Below are positions 17,606 through 29,337 of a stretch of 64,000 nt of DNA, piece by piece. Every line of letters begins with the position of its first letter. Position 1 is the stretch's first letter. The notes beneath the pieces were generated by a model. The model saw only the letters and a list, made by a program, of their open reading frames with translations, did no database searches and had not been told where the DNA came from. A program made the position numbers and the translations under genes. The DNA is from Myxacorys almedinensis A. Lineage in GTDB: Bacteria > Cyanobacteriota > Cyanobacteriia > Leptolyngbyales > Leptolyngbyaceae. The stretch spans positions 62,001 through 126,000 of the forward strand of contig NZ_WVIE01000007.1 in the NCBI RefSeq assembly GCF_010091945.1, given 5' to 3'.

Positions 17606-18658
17606 TTACAAGCGAGACGCCCGAAGCGCGGCTCCGATCAGCCCCACATCAGCGTTGAGCACGACATGAACCGGGACACGCTCCATCAGAGACGCCATCC
17701 GACCTTTATGGTTAAACGCATAGATAAAACTCCCGTCTTCGAGCAACGGCAGATTTTTAGCCGCAATGCCTCCTGCAATGTACACGCCGCCGTAGGGCAA
17801 CAGTTTTAGCGCTAAATTGCCTGCCTCTGCGCCATAGGCTTCGATAAACATCTGCATCGTTTTGATGGACAAGCGATCGCTTTGCGCCAACGCCGCCTGA
17901 GAAATGGTCGCCGCCGGATCGGCGCTTTTTTCGCTGCGTCCCGCTTGAGATTCCCATTCTCGAACTACGCTACCCACCTCTGGTGATTCGGGGGCAAAGT
18001 CGCGATCGCGCAAAAACTGATAGATCGCCACAATCCCCTGCCCCGACACCACCCGCTCTACGGAAATTCGCTCAATATTGTTTTTATCTAATAAATATCC
18101 TGTCAGTTGAAACTCTAATTCTGTCTTAGGAGCAAAATCGGCGTGTCCGCCCTCAGAGCTTAAAACCTGGTAGTTTCCATCTGCATAAACGAGGAAACAT
18201 TGCCCTAACCCCGTCCCCGCACCAATAACCGCGATCGGCGCGTTTTCCTCTACCTTTCCAACTTGCAGCGTGTGGGTGTGGCTGTCGTTTAGCCCCAAGA
18301 CGCCATAACCCACTGCCGCGAAGTCGTTGATTAGTGCCACTTTTGAAATAGAAAGCTGTTCCGAGAGCAGCGTGGCGTCCAGCGTCCAGGTGAGATTGGT
18401 CAGCTTAGAGGTGTTGTTGACGATCGGACCTGCGATCGCAAAACATGCCTTTTCTGGCGCAAACGGCTCTCCTCGCTCGTGCGCTGCCGCATCTAAAAAA
18501 GTTCTCACCATGGGCACTAGCCCTGAAAACTCGTGGCTCGAATAGCGGACTTCATAGAGCGACTCTAGCGCCGCCTCCCGGTCTGCGCCAGGGTTTGCCT
18601 TGACCAAGCGCAAAATTGTTTTCGTTCCCCCAATATCACCAGCGAGTAACAGCGTCAT
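17606..18658 (-). CDS. glk: Glucokinase
   Basis: Glk-family (PF02685) ATP-dependent glucose kinase, 350 residues. Visible features are the phosphate-binding GDIGGTKTILRL at the N-terminus, ACFAIAGPI, LINDFAAVGYG with the catalytic Asp, VIGAGTGLGQC and SSEGGHADFAP. The start at 18658 (MTLLLAGDIGG) is chosen over an in-frame ATG 57 bases upstream because it matches the family N-terminus. It is convergent with the binding-protein gene, and the genomic context (sugar importer, ROK kinase) fits use of imported sugar. Confidence 0.95.
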   Translation of the reverse strand: MTLLLAGDIGGTKTILRLVKANPGADREAALESLYEVRYSSHEFSGLVPMVRTFLDAAAHERGEPFAPEKACFAIAGPIVNNTSKLTNLTWTLDATLLSEQLSISKVALINDFAAVGYGVLGLNDSHTHTLQVGKVEENAPIAVIGAGTGLGQCFLVYADGNYQVLSSEGGHADFAPKTELEFQLTGYLLDKNNIERISVERVVSGQGIVAIYQFLRDRDFAPESPEVGSVVREWESQAGRSEKSADPAATISQAALAQSDRLSIKTMQMFIEAYGAEAGNLALKLLPYGGVYIAGGIAAKNLPLLEDGSFIYAFNHKGRMASLMERVPVHVVLNADVGLIGAALRASRL

Positions 18659-18749
18659 GACTTCAACACTCCGAGCAAATACGATACCAATACAACACAA
18701 ATCAATAAAATACAAATAGAGTCAACGTAAAATTTCAACCCACGCCGTG

Positions 18750-19391
18750 ATGAATTCCTCGATCGCCGATCTCAGACAAGATTACACACTCCAAGCCCTC
18801 AATGAAAGCGAGATTGACCCCAATCCATTTCAGCAATTTCAGGCTTGGTTTGAGCAGGCGGTGCATTCTGATCTGCCCGAACCCAACGCCATGACGATCG
18901 CGACCGCCACGACAGCAGGCATCCCCCAGGCGCGAATCGTTTTGCTAAAAGGCGTTGACGAGCGCGGCTTTGTGTTTTACACCAATTACAACAGCGACAA
19001 AGGCAAACAGCTAATTGAAAATCCTCATGCCGCGATCGCGTTTCTCTGGAAAGAACTTGAACGCCAAGTGCGGATCGTGGGAACCGTTGAAAAGACGACG
19101 CCAGCCGAATCGGATGCCTATTTTCAGAGCCGCCCTGTGGCAAGTCAGCTAGGGGCGTGGGCATCGAACCAGAGTGAGGTCATCGGCGATCGCGCTAGCT
19201 TAGAGCAGCGTTTAGCGCAGATCAAAGCCAAATATGAGCATCAAGACATTCCCCGTCCGCCTCACTGGGGCGGGTTTCGAGTCAAGCCCACCGAAATTGA
19301 ATTTTGGCAGGGGCGATCCAGCCGCCTCCACGATCGATTGCGCTATCGCCGCGTCAACGATCATTGGAACATTGAGCGGCTCTCGCCATAA
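18750..19391 (+). CDS. pdxH: Pyridoxamine 5'-phosphate oxidase
   Basis: FMN-dependent oxidase that forms pyridoxal 5'-phosphate from pyridoxine or pyridoxamine phosphate. The protein (213-214 residues) shows ARIVLLKGVDERGFVFYTNY with the FMN-binding region, SDKGKQL, the substrate segment RPVASQLGAWASNQSEVI, WGGFRV and the C-terminal RLHDRLRYRR. GTG at 18747 directly precedes the ATG; either could be used. It is divergent from glk. Confidence 0.96.
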   Translation: MNSSIADLRQDYTLQALNESEIDPNPFQQFQAWFEQAVHSDLPEPNAMTIATATTAGIPQARIVLLKGVDERGFVFYTNYNSDKGKQLIENPHAAIAFLWKELERQVRIVGTVEKTTPAESDAYFQSRPVASQLGAWASNQSEVIGDRASLEQRLAQIKAKYEHQDIPRPPHWGGFRVKPTEIEFWQGRSSRLHDRLRYRRVNDHWNIERLSP

Positions 19392-19450
19392 CGTCCGATT
19401 CATCACTTTTGATTCATCGCCTTTGATTCATCGTAAGGATAAGAACAATT

Positions 19451-22602
<3,152 letters not shown>

Positions 22603-22612
22603 GGGGTAAGCT

Positions 22613-23929
22613 CTAGGGCAGCGGTAAGGTGACTGTGACGGTTGTTCCCTGCCCCAACTCGCTGTCAATCTGAATGTCTCCGCCGTGCAGTTTGACACAC
22701 TGATGTACGATCGCTAAGCCTAAGCCTGTGCCAGAGATCGTATCGACATTTTTAGCTCGGTGAAACGACTCAAACAATCGCGGCATATCTTCGGCGGGGA
22801 TGCCCATGCCGTGATCTTGCACCTGAAGGACGACGGACGAGCGACCTTCTGCATCTGCCACAAAGTGGATTGCCAACCGAATTTTAGCTTCATTTAATGA
22901 ATATTTGACGGCGTTGCTGAGCAAATTGCTAAGAATCAGACCGAGTAGGTCTGGATCGAGTTCGACCTGAGTGCGGACAACTTCGCCAGCATTTGCCGCC
23001 CTAGGATCATAGTCCAACACGATCGATCGATGGCTGGGGCGATCGCTTGCCCGCACCTCTAACGGATCGAGTTGCAAGTCAGAGAGCAAGCTATGGCAAA
23101 ACTTTTTCAGATCAAACGAAGCCGGGTGAAACTCTAGCGTTCCGGCACTGGCTTTGCCCAAGGTCAGCATGTCTGCCAAGATGGTGGTCATCGATCGTAC
23201 GGCATCCCGGATTTTGAGAAAGTAGCGCGATCGCCGCTCTTCGGTACAGTCAACACCCATGCGTTCTAATAGCTCAGCCGAGGTCAGAACGATAGAAAGC
23301 GGCGTGCGAAACTCGTGGGATGTTGTGGTGATAAAGCGCGACTTGAGATCGCTGAGTTCTCGTTCTTTTTCTAAGGCTTGCAAGGTTTCAGCCTCTGCCC
23401 GCTTGCGCTCTAGGATTTCGGTTTGCAGGCGTTGGTTGATGAGTTCTAGTTCTTCTGTACGAGCTTGAACGCGGCGTTCGAGATCGGTGTTGAGAGATTG
23501 GAGCTTGGTTTGTGTATGATGCTGGTTGAGCGCAATCTCGATCGCGGTGTAGAGTTCTGTCGGCTCAAATGGTTTGAGCAGATAGCCGTAGGGAGACGTG
23601 TGTTTCAGTTTTCGCAGTGTGGTTTCGTCGGTATAGCCCGTTAGATAAATCACCGGAATATTCCAGCGCTTTTGAATTTCCTCGGCAACCTGAATCCCCG
23701 TTTGGCTTCCTTTGAGGCGAATATCCATGAGTACGAGGTCGGGCAGGGTCTCCGCGATCAGCGCGATCGCGGTTTTGCCAGAGTCTGCAACGCCTTCAAC
23801 CTGAAAGTGAGCCAACTCTAAACGCAAACGCAGGTTGAGCGCAACCACACTTTCATCTTCAACAATGACAATTCTCTCTCCTACCATTGCAGAGCTTCCT
23901 GCTGAGTTGCGGTGAATCAAAGTTGACAT
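22613..23929 (-). CDS. Hybrid receiver-histidine kinase
   Basis: A 438-residue soluble signalling protein. An N-terminal receiver domain (about residues 18-135) has the acidic pair IVEDES, phospho-acceptor Asp in LVLMDIRLKG and Lys in LLKPFE. A coiled coil (about 140-200) leads to the HisKA dimerisation domain with the phospho-accepting His in TTSHEFRTPLS. The HATPase domain has the N box LSNAVKYS, DHGMGIP and GTGLGLAIV. The order receiver before kinase suggests it is controlled by an upstream kinase. ATG 23887 is an alternative start. The input and partner are unknown. Confidence 0.93.
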   Translation of the reverse strand: MSTLIHRNSAGSSAMVGERIVIVEDESVVALNLRLRLELAHFQVEGVADSGKTAIALIAETLPDLVLMDIRLKGSQTGIQVAEEIQKRWNIPVIYLTGYTDETTLRKLKHTSPYGYLLKPFEPTELYTAIEIALNQHHTQTKLQSLNTDLERRVQARTEELELINQRLQTEILERKRAEAETLQALEKERELSDLKSRFITTTSHEFRTPLSIVLTSAELLERMGVDCTEERRSRYFLKIRDAVRSMTTILADMLTLGKASAGTLEFHPASFDLKKFCHSLLSDLQLDPLEVRASDRPSHRSIVLDYDPRAANAGEVVRTQVELDPDLLGLILSNLLSNAVKYSLNEAKIRLAIHFVADAEGRSSVVLQVQDHGMGIPAEDMPRLFESFHRAKNVDTISGTGLGLAIVHQCVKLHGGDIQIDSELGQGTTVTVTLPLP

Positions 23930-24382
23930 TTTTGGCGGTGCAAAAAGAAACGAAGGCGATCGCTTGGGGGCAACAAATCGGTCGGAGTCAGGTGGTGACT
24001 TTTAGGGTAACTTCTACAAAATTGTTAATCCATGCTTGCGGGGCGTAGAGCAACAGAAATAAGCGTTGCTATTGGCTCTGCCAAGCCCTAAAGAAGCGCA
24101 GAATGGGAGATATCCAAGCTGCTGAGCGAGACGATAAGCGAGTTGCACCCTTGAGCTCTTGCTTCGATGTTTGCGGTTTGACCGTAATTAGTTTGACGAG
24201 GATTAGCTGGGATTGTCAAAGTCTACCCCATCATCTCTTGCAACTGAGGTTAAGGTGATCTTCCCTGGGAGTAGTGAATCTAATGTAGATCGTATCACCC
24301 TGGGTAGGAAAATGCCTCAATTTGGGCGCAAGTCGGGTCTGAATACTAGGACTCAATCCGGTTCTCAAGGCGCGTACCGTTT
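23930..24382. other. Intergenic region, nothing assigned
   Basis: I find no supported gene. A GGTGAT...ATCACC dyad around 24255-24305 flanks about 35 bases and could fold, but nothing else points to an RNA gene. Confidence 0.4.
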
Positions 24383-24997
24383 TTAGCCAATCGGTAGATT
24401 TCCAGGTTGAACCGCGTGCACATATTCGCTTCCAGAATCTGGAAACCCGCGTCGATAGAGGGCTTCTTCGGGTTTGCCCCAGCCGAGTTGCAAGATGAGT
24501 TCTAGGGTTTCAGCTTTTCCCTGTTGAGTTAGGCTTGCCCACTCAGCGCGCGCCAAGATGCGATCGAGGTCGGGTTTGCTAATCGAGCGATGAAGTTTGC
24601 CGCTATTGAGACCCAGATAGAGATCCATCGTTGGGGTGAGGTCGCGCCAAAATTTGACAATGGTGGTTTTGTGCGATCGCAGCACTCTCAAATCACTCGC
24701 CAAACTGACTAACTGATCATCAACCTTGGGATAGCGTAAGGATTTACCGTTGATCTGGATCTCTTCCCAGACTAAGCCAGAAATTTGATGCTCTTGCTGA
24801 TAGCGATGAATCGTTTGCCGAAAATCGTTATAAGCGGTGAATCGCTGAATCCCGTCGGCATTGACAAAGCGATCGATCAGCGGATTTACACCAGACGGAA
24901 TCGCTGCCAGATTCAACCGTTGCCCATTCATGCAGGCTTGCCGCTCTTGCGCCAGAATCCTGAGCAGATCTTGAGTGCTGTAGGTTCGGGACATCAT
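24383..24997 (-). CDS. Conserved-looking hypothetical protein
   Basis: About 204 residues starting at MMSRTYSTQDLLRILAQERQ. No signal peptide or membrane segment is visible and I do not recognise a domain. The sequence is mixed alpha/beta in character with aromatic-rich conserved-looking patches such as GLVWEEIQINGKSLRYP and KFWRDLTPTMDLYLGLN. The open frame extends 16 codons upstream, but that part is hydrophobic and proline-rich and sits badly as a soluble N-terminus. It is a single gene with no functional clue from its neighbours. Confidence 0.7.
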   Translation of the reverse strand: MMSRTYSTQDLLRILAQERQACMNGQRLNLAAIPSGVNPLIDRFVNADGIQRFTAYNDFRQTIHRYQQEHQISGLVWEEIQINGKSLRYPKVDDQLVSLASDLRVLRSHKTTIVKFWRDLTPTMDLYLGLNSGKLHRSISKPDLDRILARAEWASLTQQGKAETLELILQLGWGKPEEALYRRGFPDSGSEYVHAVQPGNLPIG

Positions 24998-25257
24998 GGA
25001 GGGAGGAGACAGGGGGACAAGAAACACGGATGCTCTTATTTGCATCTTAGCGGTAGATCGAGGAGGAGACTGTGTTTCTCACGCTCTTTTTAAGGATTTT
25101 TTTGTTCTACTCCCGATGAGCGCAGGTTTTCTGCTCTGTTCGTAGCTATAGACTTAACAAAGGTAAATCAAGAGTTTGAAGATTGACAGTATCCACATTT
25201 TGGTAGTGCTCAAGATGTAATGATGGAGAAGTAAAGTCTTTTCTGTTCTCCTGCCAT

Positions 25258-25551
25258 GCCTGCCCCATTTGTGCATCCACCAAAACGGTTAAGAACGGTC
25301 ACATCCACAACGGTAAACAACGATTCAAATGCTACGACTGCGGACGACAGTTCATCGAACAACCTAGCAAAAAAGTGATCGACCAAGCCACACGGGAACT
25401 GATTGACCGCTTGCTGTTAGAGCGGATCTCTTTAGCGGGTATTGCTCGTGCGACACGGGTTTCTGAACATTGGCTGCAACCCTACGTGAACGAGAAATAT
25501 GCGAAGGTGCCCCGCCAAGTGCCGGTGACACCCAAAAAAAGGGGAGGCTAA
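25258..25551 (+). pseudogene. insA: IS1 insA-like frame, start lost
   Basis: The frame encodes the zinc-finger and helix-turn-helix part of IS1 InsA: CPICASTKTVKNGH, GKQRFKCYDCGRQF and IDRLLLERISLAGIARATRVS. The expected ATG (25256-25258) is out of frame by one base with the CPIC motif, so a one-base deletion has removed the normal start. A run of seven A near the 3' end (25534-25540) is the usual IS1 -1 frameshift site leading into insB. Confidence 0.85.
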
Positions 25552-25553
25552 CG

Positions 25554-25961
25554 ATGCAATGTGATGAACTGTGGTCATTCGTGGACAACAAGGGGAACAA
25601 GCAGTGGGTCTGGTTGGCGTTGGATGCTAACACACGTGAGATTGTCGGGGTTTACCTTGGTGCACGAGATGAAGCAGCGGCTCGCAAATTGTGGCAATCT
25701 TTGCCGCCGCTCTATCGGCAATGTGCAATTGCCTACACTGACTTTTGGGCAGCATAGGCGGCAGTTCTACCGGGCAAGCGTCATCGAGCGGTGGGCAAAG
25801 AGACGGGAAAAACCAGCTACATTGAGCGATTCAACAACACCTTGAGGCAACGAGTGTCTCGCTTAGTCCGAAAAACCTTGTCCTTTTCCAAATCCTGAGA
25901 GAATCACATCGGTGCCATTTGGTATTTCATCCATCACTACAACACAGCATTACTTGTGTAG
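25554..25961 (+). pseudogene. insB: IS1 transposase insB with nonsense codons
   Basis: The frame carries the IS1 DDE transposase: CDELWSFVDNKGNKQWVWLA, AIAYTDFWAA, then [20 protein letters not shown] and ENHIGAIWYFIHHYN. It is interrupted by in-frame TAG at 25755-25757, just after the second catalytic Asp, and TGA at 25896-25898. The element therefore cannot make a full transposase. Confidence 0.9.
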
Positions 25962-25968
25962 CACTACC

Positions 25969-26160
25969 CTCCAAGAAGCCAGATAAATAATCATCTCCTT
26001 CAATGATGCTTCCCACTTCAAAGAAACCCCAGTTATAGCTTCCTGCGGAGGTTAAAACCCCGGAGTCTAGACCGCGTTCTAAAAATACTTTCTTTTCTTC
26101 GTCATAAGCAGAAATTATATTAAGACGACCAAAGTAGTATTTAGAGTCCCTGCTTGACAT
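25969..26160 (-). pseudogene. 5' fragment of a gene truncated by IS1
   Basis: Sixty-four codons starting MSSRDSKYYFGRLNIISAYD remain before the IS1 right end; the open frame then runs 13 codons into IS DNA before stopping. The fragment is rich in aromatic and charged residues, ending near DDYLSGFLEG, and has no recognised domain. I do not find a convincing continuation on the other side of the element. It is interpreted as the remains of a small cytoplasmic protein gene. Confidence 0.6.
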
Positions 26161-26387
26161 AGTTTCAGAGTTGTAAAGTAAAAGAGCAGGATCTTTTCTC
26201 TAAATAAACCTTAGCCCACCCCTGAAGATGCTGACTACACGGAGGAGAATTGTAACTTTTTAGAGAAATCTAGAACAACACACAACTCTGGATGTTTAGG
26301 GCTATCAAGTGAGGCTCTACTACCCACCTAGTATAGCTCCATACTGTATCGTCAGGCTGCTGACGTTTTGCACAGCTATTCACGAGG

Positions 26388-26756
26388 TTACAGAATGTCA
26401 TCAATTATGACTGAACCACCCTCATAGAAATCTACACTGAGATGGTAGTCTGCAAGCAGTGCAGTTCCAATCAAAGGACGACGACCCATAGCCAGCACTG
26501 CAATGTTACGCTCTACCCCTCTCCACAAGATAGTTGCACGGTAGACATTAGCTATAACATCAGTGTTGTCAGCAAGATTCGCGCTGATTTCGCTTAAATA
26601 GGGTAAGTCAAGATGATCAATTACAGCAGGTGGTAAGGTTAAGGCTCCTTCAAAACCTGTGTCAACAATGCACTCAACCTCTAAGTCGGAACGTCCTGCA
26701 ACACGAAGAACAAGGCTAATTCGGGCTTGAAGTCCAACTACTGTTCCTTGGATCAC
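26388..26756 (-). CDS. Clan AA (retropepsin-like) aspartic protease
   Basis: A 122-residue protein with the active-site signature VDTGFEG at residues 31-37 and the second conserved segment MGRRPLIGTALL, typical of small bacterial clan AA proteases, which act as dimers. No signal peptide. Translation begins at GTG, which overlaps the TGA of the upstream gene (GTGA), so the two are translationally coupled. Substrate and role are unknown; the fold alone does not prove protease activity. Confidence 0.8.
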   Translation of the reverse strand: MIQGTVVGLQARISLVLRVAGRSDLEVECIVDTGFEGALTLPPAVIDHLDLPYLSEISANLADNTDVIANVYRATILWRGVERNIAVLAMGRRPLIGTALLADYHLSVDFYEGGSVIIDDIL

Positions 26757-27025
26757 GCTTCAGTCCTAACCAATGTACCGCCAATTGCATAAACAGCGTT
26801 GAAGCCAATTCTTTCTGTCCAAATTGCTGCGCCAGGATGTTTGGCTTGTAATTGAGAACTCGTTACAACCAAATCATCCCCGATCGCATACTCGCGAGTT
26901 TCGACATCAATTGAAACCAGTTTGCCAATGTTATTTACGGTTTCGACTTGAGGACGGATATGATTCTCATAAATTTCTTTACCACGTCGGGCAATCTCTT
27001 CACTACTGAGGTTAGGGTGAAGCAT
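26753..27025 (-). CDS. Small partner protein of the clan AA protease
   Basis: About 90 residues from the ATG at 27025 (MLHPNLSSEEIARRGKEIYE). The N-terminal third is helical and charged; the rest contains NIGKLVSIDVETREYAIGDD and HPGAAIWTERIGFNAVYAIGG. I recognise the pattern of a small cyanobacterial protein found next to clan AA proteases but know no function. The frame is open to 27181; the longer version adds a hydrophobic, less likely N-terminus. It overlaps the downstream protease gene by 4 bases. Confidence 0.7.
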   Translation of the reverse strand: MLHPNLSSEEIARRGKEIYENHIRPQVETVNNIGKLVSIDVETREYAIGDDLVVTSSQLQAKHPGAAIWTERIGFNAVYAIGGTLVRTEA

Positions 27026-27258
27026 AGAGTACTCTTTCGTATAGGCTACCAGTTCCCTCAATTTTATCGCACTGCGCTTCTGTTCCAGATGGTTGAGGAA
27101 GAGATGGATTAAAGATAGTGCGGTTTTTGGTACAGCTTGTTGCAGTCTGGAGATTGCCCATGCTCCGATCGCTGCACTCAACGTTTGATGCGACCCCTTG
27201 CGGGTAACTCGAAGAGATCGCTCTATCAGAAATAAGGGACTCTCGCCCCGAAGTAACG

Positions 27259-27639
27259 TTAACCAGCCAATGATTCTGCTGTAGATTGCACCTCTCGGCG
27301 TTTGGGACGCTTACGATCGCTGCGACGAGTCCCACCTGCCATCTGATATTCCTCACTGTTTTTGCCGTACTGGTAGGCAACCGCAATCAGCATTCGTTCT
27401 GTCCATTCAGCAATCACTTTTTCGGCATCGCTCATGGCGGTATAAGACTGATCCACAACCGATAGCGCAGTGTTGTAGGTTTCTAACTTCTGACGTGCTT
27501 CTTCGATCAATTGGCTATAGGCTTGTACCGTTAGCCCATTGCCAAGATCTAAGGTGGATCGGATGGACTTTAACGCAGCTAAACGAGTCTGAGCCTTTTC
27601 TAAGATTGTAGAGGCATACTTCTTTTTACGAGACATCAC
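27259..27639 (-). CDS. Small hypothetical protein with basic C-terminus
   Basis: A 126-residue protein (ATG 27639 or 27636) that is mostly alpha-helical, with likely coiled-coil stretches around residues 5-95 and a strongly basic tail around GGTRRSDRKRPKRR. The tail could contact nucleic acid, but this is inference. No known domain is recognised. It lies upstream of the protease pair on the same strand with a 230-base gap. Confidence 0.65.
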   Translation of the reverse strand: MMSRKKKYASTILEKAQTRLAALKSIRSTLDLGNGLTVQAYSQLIEEARQKLETYNTALSVVDQSYTAMSDAEKVIAEWTERMLIAVAYQYGKNSEEYQMAGGTRRSDRKRPKRREVQSTAESLAG

Positions 27640-27990
27640 CCGACTCCTTATTGGTTCAAAATGTCTACTTCAAGGTAGCCAAGCGGTGTGGTTAGCCGTA
27701 ACCGTAATCTCTATGAAACCAAGAGCAATTTTTATTAGAGATGAGATCGCTTCAGTAGATATTCTGAATTTGTTTTAAATCCTTGGGGCAATCTAATTTA
27801 GGTTGAGGATATTTAGAAAACCAGAACTCGAAATCAATAAATTAGAACTGAAAATCAATAACTGTTTATGGCAAATTAGACTTCGCTTAAACAAAACTTA
27901 TCTATTAGTTCTCAACCCTAGATTTCTTTTACTGCTAATCCATAAATTAGAACTCAATATCAAGTTGAGGGATTGAAAATAAAGAATTAA
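27640..27990. other. AT-rich intergenic region with short repeats
   Basis: No gene is seen. ATAAATTAGAACT occurs at 27837-27849 and again at 27942-27954, and AGAACT or its complement AGTTCT recurs several more times up to the terminator near 28000. This may be a decayed repeat family. Confidence 0.4.
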
Positions 27991-28037
27991 TGTTTAAAAA
28001 ACTAGAACCCCGACTTTTTTAAGAAGCGAGGTTCTAG
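27991..28037 (-). terminator. Intrinsic terminator after the PSI accumulation factor gene
   Basis: On the minus strand CTAGAACC (28036-28029) pairs with GGTTCTAG (28009-28002), the stem continuing inward with a mismatch, followed by a TTTTTT run (about 28001-27996). It sits about 40 bases beyond the stop codon at 28075. Confidence 0.8.
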
Positions 28038-28074
28038 GCAATATAGAAATCTGTGAGCCGTTGATTAAAGATTT

Positions 28075-28653
28075 CTACTCGTTAACAAGCTCAGTATTCA
28101 CTTCGTTCACGGGTCGCCGTTTGAGGATTACAGACTGCGATCGCGGCAACAGATCAAACACCTTTCGCAACACATCATCGATTTTTTCAAAAGGAATCGT
28201 TCCGGTTTCGTCTAAAACTATTTGACCCGACTGATCAAAGATCACCGTTTTCGGCACCAAGCCTTTGTAGTAATAGCCTTCTTCGGTTGGCTCAAATGTG
28301 TCTTTTGCTGGCAACGAGTCTACTCGAATCGCCAAAATATCGAGCGCCCGAACATAAAGACTCTGAACCTGAGAAACCGTCGTTGCAAACGCTTTGCTAT
28401 CGCGGCTATCGTCGGTATAAAACACGAGCAGCGCTGGCTTTCCTTGCTTGAGTGACGTGGCTAACTTCACTTTAGGAGGAGCGAGGGAACCATTTCCAGC
28501 GTAGAGCGCGAAGATATCCCCATCAAAGTGATCGTCTTCTAGCCCTGCCCATGCGGAAGGCGGGAGGCAAAGAAGGGATGCGATCGCAATTAAACAACAA
28601 ACAGCCACCGCAAAAACTCGCCGTTTCCAAGCGTTTAACCAAACAACATTCAT
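28075..28653 (-). CDS. Thylakoid membrane photosystem I accumulation factor-like protein
   Basis: About 192 residues with an N-terminal hydrophobic signal or anchor (residues about 10-33, ending PSAWAG) and a thioredoxin-like domain. The stretch DGDIFALYAGNGSLAPP, then KPALLVFYTDDSRDSKAF and GLVPKTVIFDQSGQIV, matches the cyanobacterial family annotated as thylakoid PSI accumulation factor. The position of a redox CxxC is occupied by DDSRDS and the mature part has no cysteine, so it should act as a chaperone or scaffold, not a disulfide enzyme. The start at 28653 is chosen over 28692 because it leads directly into the signal region. Confidence 0.75.
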   Translation of the reverse strand: MNVVWLNAWKRRVFAVAVCCLIAIASLLCLPPSAWAGLEDDHFDGDIFALYAGNGSLAPPKVKLATSLKQGKPALLVFYTDDSRDSKAFATTVSQVQSLYVRALDILAIRVDSLPAKDTFEPTEEGYYYKGLVPKTVIFDQSGQIVLDETGTIPFEKIDDVLRKVFDLLPRSQSVILKRRPVNEVNTELVNE

Positions 28654-28736
28654 AGGGGTCGGGATACCATTTTCAACATGCAGCACTTCCATCTCAGCAC
28701 TTCCATCTATTGTGAAGCATCGGCTCCCAATCTTTT

Positions 28737-29054
28737 CTATTTTTCAGGCTTGGGGATGGTAAAAGAAATCGGTTTCGACAGTTGCGCCGCAGGTTGGATG
28801 GGCATCGCTTCGGATTCAACCAGTTCTGGAGACTGTTTAGATACGGGCGTTTCGGGCAATTGGTGAGAACGCTCATCTAGCAAGCTGAAGGGCAGCCCGG
28901 CGCGTTTGTTGAAATTGGATGCGATCGCCAGAAATGCCCCGCCTAACACAAAAATAGGTAACGGCAACGTCATCTGTTGCGCCCATTGAAAAAATTGCGA
29001 CAACCCAAACAATACGATGAAACAAACCAATCCAAACTGAAACGTTGATCCCAT
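28737..29054 (-). CDS. Small membrane protein
   Basis: A 105-residue protein with two hydrophobic segments (about residues 5-22 and 29-47, containing LPIFVLGGAFLAIASNF) followed by a polar, proline-rich cytoplasmic or stromal-side tail. I do not recognise the family. It lies about 80 bases upstream of the PSI accumulation factor gene on the same strand, so the two may be cotranscribed and share a membrane-related role. Confidence 0.7.
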   Translation of the reverse strand: MGSTFQFGLVCFIVLFGLSQFFQWAQQMTLPLPIFVLGGAFLAIASNFNKRAGLPFSLLDERSHQLPETPVSKQSPELVESEAMPIQPAAQLSKPISFTIPKPEK

Positions 29055-29337
29055 AGCTCAAAAGCAGTCGATAGACAACTAGCGCAATTTTAGTACAAAC
29101 ATCCTGATGTGCCAGCTTACAATAAAACTATCGCTTCATTATGCATCTCATTTAATTTTAGTTATCAAACACTAACCTTTCTAAAATGTTGCGTTTACGC
29201 GCTCTCGCCTAGACCAGACAATAGAAGGACTGAAGAAAGATTGATTTTGTAGTATCGGTAACGGATGAGCGATCCATCGCATCCGTATCTTCATTTTCCC
29301 CCTATTCTCGTTCCCAGCATTCTAGGAGACCCAAGCT

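Larger units (their letters stand above)
25202..25968 (+). mobile_element. IS1-family insertion sequence, decayed
   Basis: A 767-bp element, the canonical IS1 size. The left end GGTAGTGCTCAAGATGTAATG and the right end (reverse complement GGTAGTGCTACACAAGTAATG at 25968 inward) form imperfect terminal inverted repeats. Inside are insA- and insB-like frames, both damaged. The flanks (atccacatttt on the left, ctccaagaagcc on the right) show no obvious target duplication, suggesting an old insertion or later rearrangement. The right end truncates a minus-strand ORF. Confidence 0.9.

Noticed and set aside
27012-27386. Minus-strand ORF of 124 codons between two small genes
   Set aside because: Overlaps both neighbouring genes in another frame and has serine/cysteine-rich shadow composition.
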